A stretch of DNA of 64,000 bases, taken from the NCBI GenBank assembly GCA_947685225.1, contig CANTUV010000007.1, forward strand, positions 18,248,501-18,312,500, read 5' to 3'. The notes below the pieces were generated by a model that saw only the letters and a list, made by a program, of their open reading frames with translations, had not been told where the DNA came from and did no database searches. The DNA is from Garcia nutans (taxonomy: Eukaryota; Streptophyta; Magnoliopsida; Malpighiales; Euphorbiaceae). Both the position numbers and the translations under genes were made by a program. Positions 32,968 through 44,646 of this stretch are shown piece after piece. Position 1 is the first letter of the stretch, and every line of letters starts with the position of its first letter.

Positions 32968-34670
32968 ACTAATAAGACTTTTAAAGCAAATAGACATAGA
33001 GTTAAACCATATAAAGAAGGATTTCAGGAATTGAGGATCATTGACAGCACTTTGATCCATGATCCCTAGACCTTGCATGATGTCCAGCTTTATGACAATA
33101 AAGAAGCGCTTAATGGGAGGCGACCCATTAGTTTGAATTTCTTTTTCATAGTTATAATTTTGTATTTTGCAATTTTGATTTTATGTTTAGGTTAAATAAA
33201 TAGAAACCCTAAAGTCTCTTGCATCTTGTTTTTGAACAATTGTGTTTGTGATGGAAAATTAGGTTTTGCCTCACCAAGGTACGATGGAAGACAGGTTGTC
33301 CCTTAATTCTTTCTCTTTATTATTCTTGTTTTCCATTGAGGACAATGTAAATTCTAAAGTGTGGGGTAATCTTTTAGTTTTTCTTTAATTTTTGTTTTGG
33401 TTGCCTTGGTATGTTTTATTGTGTTGTGCATGATATAATTGTTAAAAATTTATTGATCTTTTCTGTGATTCTAGCATTATAGTTGAGACTTTAGTATCAG
33501 TGTAGATATGAGCATTTGAATTCATTCAGGATCAATTTTCACATTCTGCGGTTCATGACATATAAATCTTTGAGAACCCACCTTTGTGAGTTTTGAGCCT
33601 TATAGATTAAATGATTGATTTTCTTTTCTTAAGTGTGCACCTTCATGATTTTGCATCTCTAGAGTTTGCTTTTGCATACTGATTGAACTCACATTATGAT
33701 TTAATCTCAAGTTTTAAAATGATGAAGGCAAATTAGGCTTGCCTTTTAGCTTAAAAAGACCTCCTTTAATATTTAATTCCTTAGTGAGCCAAGTTGAGCC
33801 TTTGACCTTTTCTTGTTTGATCAACACAATTCACAGCTCAACTTTCTCTTATTATTATTATACCTACATTAAGGAATGGAGTTTTATGATATGACAATAG
33901 GGTGGTTTGTTTCAAAGTGTGGGGTAAGCAAGTAAAAAAAAAAGAAGTAGTGCTATTGAGGGTTGAAATGCATACCTTGCACATTGTATTTGATTAAGAG
34001 TCATTATTCTTTTCCTCTATATTTTAGGCTAGATGTTCCATGCAATTCTTAATTTTGTATATATATATATTTAAAAAAAATGATAAAAGTAAAAAAAAAG
34101 AAAGAGAGAAAATAAAAGAAAAGTTACATATATGTATATACAAAATTCATATATGTTCTAGCATTGGTTATCAAAAGAGGAATGTTGACTCATGTATTTT
34201 TATGCAAATATATAAGATTATCAAGGGTTGGTGAGTATGCCATTTGAGGGAGTTATGAGTGCCTTAGCAAGAGTAGTGTCTAATTTAGATACTCCATTTC
34301 TTGATGCTCTAGCTTAAATGTCGTTTCTCACACCTTCACCTTAGCCCCATTGCATCCAAATAAAAGATCTTCGGATTATTTCTTGAGAAAATCAGTGAGG
34401 GAGATTGGATAATTAAGCAAGTTTATGGTAGTATGCAATCATGAGTGGTTTGAGTGATTAACTTTTGAAATCGAGTGAAACACTTAGATGAGAGATAAGA
34501 TTTGTATGTCTAGATTAATGAATGAGTTAAGAAAATCTTGATTGAAGGAAATTGCAATTATTTATGTCTAATGTCTTGAAGGATTTCATCTTATATGTTG
34601 GAATTATAGTTAAGGTTGTTTGAGTTTTTAATTTATGCAATGTGAATTTGCTTGAGGACAAGCAAAGTTG
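32968..34670 (+). other. Athila-like 3' untranslated region with repeated purine-tract modules
   Basis: About 1.7 kb without a gene. Contains GGGAGGCGACCCATTAG (33116-33132), a phrase typical of this lineage after pol, and the motif AAAGTGTGGGGTAA at about 33356 and 33914, each resembling the terminal purine tract. Short frames here are not supported. Confidence 0.65.
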
Positions 34671-34685
34671 TAAGTGTGGGGTAGT
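34650..34685 (+). promoter_or_regulatory. Polypurine tract of Athila-like element
   Basis: TTGAGGACAAGCAAAG, then TAAGTGTGGGGTAG, directly before the 3' LTR; a classic end for Athila/Tat group elements. Confidence 0.85.
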
Positions 34686-36406
34686 TGTTTTGTTAGTTTT
34701 TGTCATAGATTGTAGTTTGTTTATTATGATAATTATTGTTTTATTTAGGTATTTTGTTAGTTTTTATCGGTTCGTTTAGAGTTTTCATTAATTTTGATAG
34801 TTTTAGTTTATTTCAGTGTTTATGTTGTTTTTGATCTAGTTTTTACTATGTGTTTATGTTTTGTTAGTTATTGTTTATTTAGTTTTTGTTTAAAGTTATT
34901 TGATGTTTTGTTTTAGGTTAAAAAAGCCAAGGAACCAAGACTGAAGGAAGAATGCACAGTAGCTGACACAGGCAGAGGACACGGCCAAGTCACTGACCGT
35001 GTCCCATATCAAGTTAAAGAAGAAGAGCAACTCACAGAAGCAGACACATGTAAGGGACACAACCAAGTCAGTGGTCGTGTCCCTCCAATGAAGCCCAGAC
35101 ACGGCCAAGTCACTCTGACTTGGCCGTGTCTCACCAAGTTCCAAAGGAATAGAAGAAGTAAAACTCACAGTGGAAGACACAGGCAAGGGACACGGCCAAG
35201 TCACTTGGCCGTGTCCCTCCAAAAGGCTTCAACATGGCCAAGTCAAGCTCCACTTGGCTGTGTCACTCAACAAAGAAGAAAAGAAGAGAGGCAAGCAGTG
35301 GTGGACACAGGCATGGGACACGGCCAAGTCACCTGGCCGTGTCCCTCCAAAGAACACTCACACGGCCAAGTCACTTCTGACTTGGCCATGTCCCTCATGA
35401 ACTAAACGTGCAACGGATTTTAAAGCGTACGTTTCTTATAAAAGGAAAAGGAAGAGCTAGAGTTGAGGGGTGTTGACGATTTGGAGCAAAGTTTTGAGCC
35501 GTCAGAGAAAAGTTTTAGGGTTTAACATTAGTTTTCTTGATTTTGATTTCACTTTTGATTACTTTAGCTTAGATTAGATTGTTCTAGCCATTGTTTCATC
35601 CTTCTTGCAAGATTTGAACAAGAGATTCTTCAGAAGCTTCAAGGAGTTGTAACTTGGTTTTGTTCTCGAACTTATTCTCTTTATTTACATTGAAATTGTT
35701 TTAACGGATATTATCATGTCTATTTTGATTTCTTTGAACATTACTGAGATGAATATGTTTGATTGCATTATGAACTAATTCGATCTAGTCTAGGGTTTGT
35801 ATGGATCTGCTATGATTGTATGAATTGGTTATTCTCTTAGCTAATAATTTCTTTTGCCTTTATTGAATGAAATATTGTTACATATAATTGATTGGCCACC
35901 AATTGTGTGTTTTAGGTATTAGATGATGGATTGAGAGATGAAGTATAATGCTAGAACAATTCAATTAAGGACTTAGGTGAATTAGGGATATAACCTATTA
36001 AAAAGATTGTTTCAATTATAACAAGATTAGTTGTAAGAGGTTTGAATGCGAGAGCTTATTTCCTTGACTCAATTAATTAAGTTGTTTGAGATTTAATCTT
36101 TGAAATTAAATTAGTTAAGTGGAATAACCGTTCATACAAATAAGTAGTAGAGAAGTGCAAACCCTAGACCTTTTTATCAAGTGAATCAAAACATCAGCTC
36201 TTGTTTACTTTTATTGTTTTAAACTTCAATTAAACTTCTTCTTTAGTTAGCAATTTAAATTTATTCATTACTTGATACTTTTAATTTGATAATCAATTAG
36301 CCACTTTAGCTTCCTTGTGAAACGACCTTGGGGCGAGCACCTTTGCTATAGCTACCTCGTATACTTGCGAGTGACGCTTTGTGGTAGAGTTAATTTGAGC
36401 GCAACA
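34686..36406 (+). repeat. Athila-like 3' LTR
   Basis: Ends and internal order identical to the 5' LTR, with scattered substitutions that include several within the palindrome array. Followed by AAGGA (target duplication) and by the continuation of Tat gag. Confidence 0.93.
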
Positions 36407-36411
36407 AAGGA

Positions 36412-36748
36412 CTTATGTCAATTCCATCAAGTGTAAGGACATGAGACAGATAAATGTGTTTGATTAAGGCATGAGATCCAAGATTTGATTGATAGTGGAA
36501 GGCTGCCTGAGCCTAATAAACCCAACACTAAGAATAATCCTCTGCCTAAATTTGGAAGGGCATCACCACTTGCAATCTTAATGATGGAGGAAGGATTAAA
36601 GGATAATTTTATCTTGTCATCTTATCATGATATGGATGGAGAAGCTGCTAAAGAGGATGTGCTACTAAGAAAGCTTGGACTAACTATGGATGATGAAGCA
36701 ATGATACTTGAAAATGAAAAAATCCTTGCCCTTCATATATATAAATAA
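36412..36748 (+). pseudogene. Tat gag remnant, zinc-knuckle side
   Basis: Reads DLCQFHQ, stop, GHETDKC, V, stop, LRHEIQDLIDSGRL: the degenerate C-x-x-x-H-x-C region and the following conserved helix of Tat/Ogre gag. It continues directly from the fragment that ends at 28512. After about 36750 no further coding similarity is seen. Two in-frame stops show it is dead. Confidence 0.75.
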
Positions 36749-37649
36749 ATAAAGCATCTTCGATTTCAACTCAACAAACTTCCCTTGGCTTGTTTGGTTT
36801 TTATTTTGTTTTCTTTCTTTGGTATTTTATTAGAACAATTATGTTTCTCAAATTAAAATTACTTGAATAAGTTACTTTTATTGAATTTATAATTTGGTTG
36901 GCTTTTATATTATAGTGTTCTACCAATGATGAGTCTAGTTTGATAATCATAAATTAGTATATCTATGCATCATGATTTGAATGCCTTTACTAAGTGAGGG
37001 AGTTGTTTTATAGCATTGAGTTATGTATGCTTACTTAGAGAGGGCTCCTGCATAATTACCTTTTTCTAGGTCCTAGTTGATAGTAGAACATGCTTTGACA
37101 AACTTTTTAGGTGAAATTTAACTCTGTTTATTTAAGGGAGAGATGATATAGGCATTATTTGATAAGCCAACAACTAGTATCCGCACTATAAAATATCAAT
37201 CTCTAGTTGTCCCTTTGAGACTTCATAAATTTTAGCTTACTCTTTTATTGGCTTGTAAACCCCGATAATCTACCCTAAGCTATTGTTACACTTTTGACAA
37301 ATCTAATGATCACTAAGGTGAAGAAGCAAGAAGATCAAAGAAAGGAATGCATAGTCAAAACCATAAGGGTAGTTGAAGTTCACTTGATATTAGATTTGAT
37401 ATCTCTGATTCATTAAGATGACATTAGGACAACAAATGATTTATTCTTGTCTCCTTCAACTTCACTCATTCATAAACATAAGTATAGAATGGTGCAAGCA
37501 AGACAATTCTTTTAGAGCTAGGACCCAAAAAAAGGAAAAAAAAGGAAAAATAAAGAAAAAATAAAAAAAACAAAAAAAATGGAAAAGGAAACAAAAAAAT
37601 GAAAAAAAATGGGTCATGAGTTTATGCGAAAGCAAAAGGAAAAGATGAA
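36749..37649 (+). other. Tat internal sequence without pol
   Basis: Non-coding, AT-rich, with an A-rich (GGAAAAAA)n-like block at 37527-37615. The expected protease and RT of a Tat element do not follow gag. It continues at 55934 after the Tekay-like insertion. Confidence 0.55.
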
Positions 37650-37654
37650 GATTG
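37650..37654. repeat. Target-site duplication GATTG (left copy)
   Basis: GATTG at 37650-37654 and 55929-55933 flank the Tekay-like element exactly. Confidence 0.92.
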
Positions 37655-38433
37655 TGTAACACCCCCACATCCATTACATGCACACTACAATACCACAATG
37701 TAGCATACATGCAATAAACATAGGGATACTACGGATTTTCTTAACATTCAAAACATTTTATATACTACCATAATCTTTATCATTATATATTATAGAAAAG
37801 AAGTCATTAAATTGCAGTATAAAATATATTCAATATATACATACATTTAATTATTACACAGCGGAAGTTATAAAATTATTTACATATATGAAAACATTTG
37901 AATCTGTATTTACAAATATACATATATTTACATTATAAACAATATTTTACAAAACATAAAGAAGTTATACTTGATTGGCAAGTCTGCTCTGATCTTTAAG
38001 TCCAAAATCAACACCTCAATGTCTACTCTCACTAGGTTTCGAAGAGCTCTCGGGTTCAACTCTATCACCTGCGCGATTAACACTATCGCGCTAAGCCAAC
38101 GGCTTAGTAAGACAAATCATGCTAATGTTATGCGTTAATGCAGTGCAATGTATCATATATGTATTAACAAATCAACATCAATGATACACACTCAATCAAT
38201 AAAGATCATATTCAACAGACAATATTCCGTGAATAGTCCGTTTCATCATTTAAGTAATATTAACATTTCATTACATTAGAACATCATTTATGATATACAT
38301 AAAACCTAGACACCTATGGGCCCATCAAGTATTTAATACGATATTCAGAATTCAGAGTTACTGCTTTGGTTCATAAACACAATTATCAAGCCCGTAGGCA
38401 ACAAATACTTATATATCTCTATCCATGGATAGC

Positions 38434-38611
38434 GTAACAGACCCAGTCTCTTGGATCATCAACTCATCTAACTCGAGGAGATCCTCAACCCGGCAAGACT
38501 GTTACAAATCAAATATCTCATAATATCAATTATCATTGTGTAACAGACCCAGTCTCTTGGACCTCAATTCAATTCAATTTGAAGAGATCCTCAACCCGGC
38601 AAGACTGTTAC
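38434..38611. repeat. Two 72-bp direct repeats with GTAACAG...CTGTTAC ends in Tekay-like LTR
   Basis: Units at 38434-38505 and 38540-38611 each start GTAACAGACCCAGTCTCTTGG and end CCGGCAAGACTGTTAC, so each can fold into a stem of at least 7 bp with an inner GAGGAGATCCTC-like hairpin. The other LTR has the pair at 54075-54146 and 54181-54252. Confidence 0.8.
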
Positions 38612-39314
38612 CTTTCATTAAATAGGCATGCCTCCAAAAACCAGAACTCTGAAACTGAATATCATATTAAGCATACACTTATTTCTTTATTCTCTTTATC
38701 AAACTCTTTCTCAATCTTCCTCATCAATTAGGCAAATATGCCATACATCATTCAATTGTATCATCATAGCCAATCATCATGGCTTCTCATCACATCAATA
38801 CAATTGATCATATTATCATCAATATGCATACAATACATTACATTTCACAAGGTTAACATTATTCATATATATATATCAACAATGCAATAAGATCTCTTAG
38901 TACATTCATATCAAAAGGTGTAAATTCCATCACATTATACATATAGCATTATTGATATAAACATAACAAAACACATTACTCATCACATAAGTCACAATAC
39001 ATGAAATATCACATAATATCATATGCATTACCATTATCATCATAGATATGATCAAGCTTAACTTCATATGCATCATCAATGCAATGTCACATTTATGTAT
39101 CAACACAAGACTTGTACTTACCTCAATCACAAGTCACACCACTCTAAACACCTTCCTTCTTGCAAAGTTCTTCACTTCCCAAATTAGGGCAAAACACCTT
39201 CTATCAAACCCTAATCCAAAGAATGATGCAATCCATCAATTCCAATACCATTAATCACTTAATAACTTCATCTTAAACCTTAAATCACAAAATTACACTT
39301 CAACATCATGCATT

Positions 39315-39480
39315 ATAGACCACGGTCATGGCCACCAAAACCACCACGGGCGTGGGGTACAAAACACTTCTGCCACTCAAGCTTCCCTCCTCCACGGCCA
39401 TGGCACCAAAAGCCTACCAATGGCCACGGCCATGGCCAATCAAGGCCACGGGCGTGGCATCCAGAAGGCTACTGCCCTCG
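39315..39480. promoter_or_regulatory. Palindrome cluster CCACGGCCATGG / CCACGGGCGTGG in Tekay-like LTR
   Basis: Five or six units (CCACGGTCATGGCC, CCACGGGCGTGG, CCACGGCCATGG, GGCCACGGCCATGGCC, CCACGGGCGTGG) within 165 bases of an AT-rich LTR. In element orientation the last unit abuts a TATAAT-like sequence. The other LTR has the same at 54962-55127. It resembles the arrays in the Athila-like and Sirevirus-like LTRs. Confidence 0.65.
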
Positions 39481-40284
39481 GCCAAAATCCCATTTCCAAG
39501 TCCAAAAATTCCAACAAACACCAACCATAAGAAGATCTTTGAAAATAATGAAGCAAACACAAGGAAAACATCAAGTAACACTTCAAAACTCTAAAACAAA
39601 ATCAACTCCAACACTTCCAACAACAACACCTCTTAAACTTCTTCACTTAAAATAAAAAAAAAACATTTAAAAACTCATTACAAACACATATAATCATCAT
39701 CTCAACAAACCAAAATTCATTTCCAACTCCACTTCAAAAGAACAAAAGAAAAACAAGAGAAAGGACTTACCAAAGTTGATGAATTTCACAAATCTTCCAC
39801 TTAATTCCTTGAATCTCCTTTCAAATTGAGTTTAGAACTTCAAGCCCTCTCTAGCTCTTTCTCTTCTTCAATGGCCGGCACACTCACATGAGAAAAGACA
39901 AGAAAATAAACTCAAGTCAACCACTTCTTCTTCTTTTAATCTCCACCATGCAATTCCTACAAGGAAAATTACCAAAACACCCTTAACCATTTGTTCTAGC
40001 TTTTGTCCCTTGCATGCCCATATATGTAATTACACATATCCCATAAAAATATCTCTCTTCCATTGACCTTGCATTTGACCAACTTATATGTTATATATAT
40101 TAACATATAAACAACATATACACTTTTCTCTAAACCTTATTTTCTTTCCCAAAACACATATACATAACCATTCTATTCTCAAATTCTTTTCTTCTCACAT
40201 AACATATACATTCAATCCAATTTAAAACAACAACAACAACAACAACATAGTCAAAACTTCTAGGGCATACATGAGGATATTACA

Positions 40285-40312
40285 ATTCTCCCCCTCTAAA
40301 AAGAAATTTCGT
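40285..40312 (-). promoter_or_regulatory. Polypurine tract of Tekay-like element
   Basis: Minus strand: AAAGAGG-like purines ending GAGGGGGAGAAT directly before the 3' LTR. Confidence 0.8.
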
Positions 40313-40330
40313 CCTCGAAATTACCTGGTA

Positions 40331-41687
40331 TTAATTCTGAAACAACTGAGGATATTGATCTCGCATGGTTTGCTCACTTTCCCAAGTTGCTTCTTCTTGT
40401 CCATGATTCTTCCACAAAATCTTCACAAGTGGCACTTGTTTGTTTCTTAACTCTTTCACATCACGTGCCAAGATAGCAACTGGTTCCTCTTCATAGGACA
40501 TATCTGGACTCACTTTCCCTTTCCAACCGAACCTCAATATCTTCTTCCAAGGAGATACCTTCAAAAATACCTTATCTCCAACATCAAACTCTATGTCTCT
40601 CCTTTTCAGATCTGCATAAGACTTCTGTCGGTCCGAAGCTGCTTTCAACCTCCCTCGAATCAACTTCACTTTCTCTTCAGTTTCTTGAATCACATCAAGA
40701 CCAATTAACTTACCTTCCCCAAGTTCACTCCAACAAAGAGGTGTCCTACACCGTCTACCATACAATGCTTCAAATGGTGCCATACCAATGCTAGATTGGT
40801 GACTGTTGTTATAAGCAAACTCCACAAGTGGTAAGAATCTATCCCAACTTCCAGAGAAATCAATGACACAACTTCTCAACATGTCCTCAATAATCTGTAT
40901 CACCCTCTCTGACTGTCCATCCGTCTGTGGATGAAAAGCAGTACTGAAGTGTAATCGAGAACCCAAAGTACTATGCAAACTCTTCCAAAATCTTGAAGTA
41001 AACCGGGGATCTCGATCAGACACTAAAGAAGTTGGAACACCATGCAACTTCACAATCTCATGGATGTACAACTCAGCCAACCTTTCCAAAGAGTAATCCA
41101 TCCGAACTGGAAGGAAATGAGCTGTCTTAGTCAATCTATCCACAATCACCCAAATAGCATCATGCTTTCTTTGTGTCAATGGTAAACCAGACACAAAATC
41201 CATTGTTACTCTATCCCATTTCCATTCAGGCACTGACAACGGTTGAAGCAACCTAGTTGGAACTTGATGCTCTGCTTTTACCTTCTGACATGTGAGACAT
41301 TTTGATACAAACTCAACAATGTCTCTCTTCAAACCAAACCACCAATAATGCTGTCTCAAATCATGATACATCTTTGTATTGCCCGGATGCATAGCAAATA
41401 CTGACTGATGTACTTCTTCTAAAATGATCCTTTTCAAATCAGCATCATCTGGTACACACAATCTGTTCTTAAACCAGAGGCTTCCATCACTTTTCACAAC
41501 AAAATCTCTACTCTTTCCATTCTGACAATCTGAAATAATCTTCTGAATCTTCTTATCAGCCAACTGAGCCTCTTTGATCTGATCCAATAAAACTGGTTTC
41601 ACATGCAGCTGTGCCAACAATGCACCATCATCACAAGATATAAAACTAGCACACAATGCTCTCAACTCAACAAGCAACGAGAGCGAG
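40331..41687 (-). pseudogene. Integrase and chromodomain part of Tekay-like polyprotein
   Basis: Separated from the RNase H part by the Angela-like insertion; the frame is continuous across the target site. H2C2 zinc site (MHPGNTK ... CLTCQK, about residues 92-130 of the 448-codon frame starting 41677), catalytic D (MDFVSG, ~158), D (SDRDPRF, ~220) and E (GQSERV, ~256). The C-terminal chromodomain-like stretch (PVAILARDVKELRNK, LVKILWKNHGQEEATWE) ends the protein. Between KGKVSP (about residue 385) and DMSYEEEP the usual segment of some 60 residues with the GPY/F module is absent, without a frame change. Confidence 0.88.
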
Positions 41688-41692
41688 TAAAC
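41688..41692. repeat. Target-site duplication TAAAC (left copy)
   Basis: TAAAC at 41688-41692 and 50010-50014 flank the Angela-like element; removing one copy restores frame continuity of the Tekay-like ORF. Confidence 0.93.
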
Positions 41693-43060
41693 TGTTAGTG
41701 TATATGCCCTAGGCCATTGATTTGGACCTTAATGTTATTCATTTTGTTGTTAATAAAGAAGTTTTTATTATCATTGTTATGTTTGCATGTTATATATAAT
41801 AATGATTATATCCCTGGTTTATTATTGTTATGGAGATAATAATAAATATAACTAGTGTAATATTAATTTGATAATCATAAGATGATTATAGGTATGAAGA
41901 TACAAATCAATATTATGGATACATGTTAGAGAACAGTGTATTGGATAGACCCACATAGATATCACTTCATGGTTTAATGTCATAAGTGTATCTCATAATA
42001 GTTTTCATTTAATCCTTTGACTTGAGATTGTCATAGTTTCCAACATAAGGAATATTATGTTTTGACATGATCAAACGTTATCTGTAACTAGATAATTATA
42101 AAGGTTATGCTTGAACATGATATAAATAATGTAGAGGAAAATGAACAATCAAGATGGAATTTGTCCCTCTCTACGAGAGAGATATCTTCTGGGCCCCTCG
42201 ATAAGTGTAACTGAGAAATGCATGGCCATGCTCAAATAAGTTGATATAAGATCAATCTTATTTGTTTATCAGTTAACTTGGAGATCGAGTAATCATAAGT
42301 TTGGACAATATAAGTATGACATTTACTATGACTTATGTTCAAACTAGATATCGTGTGACAAAGGGATTAATGCATGTACTATTTCAGGTTTTTCATTTAT
42401 GATGATTCTCATGATTAATTGGGTAGTCGTAATGTCTTGCTAGAGGCCAATTATGATTTGTGCATTTCAATAGAGATTGAAATACACTACCAATTAATAT
42501 GAGCCTATCGGGTCACACACATAGAACGTAGGCTGTACTTAAATAATAATAATTATATTTAATTATTGTTGTTAGTATTATTATTATTATTAGATATTAA
42601 TAATAATATTGTTATAATAATTATTATTAGATAATAATTATTAAAACGTGGGTCCATATGGGATATGGACAGTTAGGGTTTTGATAAAAAGAAGTCTTTT
42701 AAAACGGTTTTAAAAGGACTGGAGGTTTAATGATCTTATAATTTCGTTTTGCAAAAGAAAACGTAAGAAGAGAAAAAAAAAACCTAAAAAAAAAAAACCC
42801 TAGTTTCGTTTTGAAAAGGTTCAGCCACTGCCGTTGGTGAGCTAGCACTCAGACCGGCGTACGTTTGTGTGGATTTCGTTAGAGGGTGTTCGTCTTCAGA
42901 AGGCAGCATCTGTTAATCGTTTTGAAGCTACACAAAAAGGTTAGTTTCGAATCTCTTTTATCGAATTGAATGGATCACATGGATCCTGTGAGTAAATCGA
43001 AAGAATTTTTTTTGTTTTCCGCTGCGGCAAGGGTTGCAGATTCTTCACGATTTACTAACA
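41693..43060 (+). repeat. Angela-like 5' LTR
   Basis: 1368 bp, near identical to 48642-50009 (differences seen near 42129, 42174 and 42912). Ends TTTACTAACA just before the primer site. Confidence 0.95.
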
Positions 43061-43076
43061 GTGGTATCAGAGCCTC
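43061..43076 (+). other. Primer-binding site (tRNA-iMet), Angela-like element
   Basis: GTGGTATCAGAGCC begins at the first base after the LTR, a full match to the plant initiator-tRNA site TGGTATCAGAGC. Confidence 0.92.
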
Positions 43077-43529
43077 TTGTTGATTCCATTTATTTCGAAA
43101 TATACCATGTTGATGTGTTGATATGATCTATTGTTTTTCGAATGGCATGATTGGATTCGTTTTATCATTTGATGATGATTCGAATCTGTTATATGAGATA
43201 TAACATAAATTGTTGTTGATATATGATGTCAAAGATGACCAATTGTATAAGATACAATTCTGTGAAATCAAATTGGGGTTGGTATACGATCTGTTATGGT
43301 TTCGAATTAGGGTTAATATGATTAATTCAATTCGTTTATTCATATTGAATGTATACATAGATTTCGATTTTGATTAATATGATTATTGAGTAAATCGTTT
43401 CTAAGGTTTCTGGTAATAGTTCTCTGTTAATATGATTAATAGATTACTATTATATTCTGTTTAATATGATTAACAGAATAAGGGTTTTGACAGAAAATAA
43501 TTAATTGGATTAATGATTCTGTTTAGCTT
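43077..43529 (+). other. Angela-like leader, first part
   Basis: Non-coding and AT-rich, with repeated TTAATATGATTAAT phrases. A 76-codon minus-strand frame here is an artefact. Confidence 0.5.
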
Positions 43530-43630
43530 CGAGGGGCGCTGCCCCTCGACCCAGCCCAGGGGCGCTGCCCCTTCGGAACCCCGCCCGCTGACCGGCCAGC
43601 GGGAGCCCCGCCCGCTAACCGGCTAGCGGG
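43530..43630 (+). other. Four tandem GC-rich hairpins in the Angela-like leader
   Basis: Hairpin 1 (43530-43548) CGAGGGGC/GCCCCTCG with loop GCT; hairpin 2 (43558-43572) AGGGGC/GCCCCT with the same loop; hairpin 3 (43584-43603) CCCGCTG/CAGCGGG; hairpin 4 (43611-43630) CCCGCTA/TAGCGGG. Hairpins 3 and 4 share the loop ACCGGC and differ by one base pair changed on both sides. The block is strongly GC-rich in an AT-rich leader. A role in RNA packaging or dimerisation is plausible but inferred. Confidence 0.8.
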
Positions 43631-44646
43631 ACCGCCGTATGTTCGCGCCCTATAGTTCGTTACCGCGACATTAAGAATGTCAATATATATTTATTTCTAT
43701 TTAACATGTTAGTGATGAATATGTTATGTTTGTTTGATGTCTTGGCATGGTGCATAGCATGGCCTTATGACCTATGTGATTGGTTTATTTATATCTTAAT
43801 TTTTATATATATACGGCCTGCGTGTCGTTTATTTTTGTAACTTTATAATTACTAGTTTAGTAGTTAGTTTTTATTATTAATGTAATAATGAAGACTCAAG
43901 CTTGGAGAAGAAGATGAAAATTCCATGGAGATGAAGTTGCCTTTCAAGATATGAAGAAATGTACTATTGCAAATGTTGTAATAGATAGGTTTTCTTTTCA
44001 CCTAGGGTTGCCTATATGATCTTCATTTGGTCTCATGAAGATCATATCTAGTTTGGCCATGCTATGTCACGTTTATTTTTATCAAATATGTATGAGATGC
44101 CATGTTTGATAGTTTATGTATGCATATAGGATATGATATATAAATGTCAATTTTAACATGTTTTCAAAAAAAAAAATTAAATGGAATGAACCCTCACTAT
44201 TAATCTAAGTTTTAATGCCATCCATGTCTTAAACACTTATCAAGGCTAAGATCACCTAAATGTAGATTTTGCCAAAGCAAAGTACTTTAGGTTATCCTAG
44301 CAAGATATGATGAGTAATGGTGCTGCTCATGCGTTTAAAATTGGTTAGACTTAATTAGGCTATCAAAATGGTTTTGGGCCTAAGGCATTAGATGGGGTAT
44401 AACATGCTATGACATATGATGTCATGATCCCATATTATCTAAGAGTTACATCTGATGTAATTGGTAATGGGTTACCTACCATAATAACTTGATTTTAAGT
44501 GTCATGCCAAAGCTGACTTAATATTAAGTAAAATTGGATCTTAGCCCACTAAAATGTCATTGTGATGATTGAGGGTTATATTTTAGTGGGAGTTTAATTA
44601 CTTATCACCTTTTATTAATTAAAATTTGCATATTTTGTAGATTGAA
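43631..44646 (+). other. Angela-like leader, second part
   Basis: About 1 kb, non-coding, up to the gag start; no frame is supported. Long leaders are usual for Angela/BARE elements. Confidence 0.5.

Larger units (their letters stand above)
28518..36406 (+). mobile_element. Athila-like Ty3/gypsy element, internally deleted (7.9 kb)
   Basis: LTRs of 1722 and 1721 bp begin TGTTTTGTTAG and end GCGCAACA. A tRNA-Asp-type primer site follows the 5' LTR, and a GAGGACAA...AAGTGTGGGGTAG purine tract precedes the 3' LTR. One long ORF joins gag and protease to the integrase C-terminal tail. RT, RNase H and the integrase core are missing, so the copy needs enzymes from elsewhere. LTRs differ at about 30 sites by eye. 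Confidence 0.9.
37655..40284 (-). repeat. Tekay-like 3' LTR
   Basis: Aligns end to end with 53296-55928. Contains two 72-bp hairpin-ended units (38434-38505, 38540-38611), a cluster of CCACGGCCATGG-type palindromes (39315-39480) and a PPT at its right edge. Frames inside (e.g. 39308-39655) are considered non-genic. Confidence 0.93.

Noticed and set aside
39308..39655. Proline- and histidine-rich frames in the Tekay-like LTRs (also at 54953-55423)
   Set aside because: They overlap the CCACGG palindrome cluster, differ in length between the two LTR copies (one extends because of a few base changes), and have no start context or homology.
43540..43650. GC-rich block as organellar or bacterial insertion
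   Set aside because: Explained by four hairpins inside the Angela-like leader, and similar GC-rich leader hairpins are usual in that lineage; no flanking organellar sequence is present.
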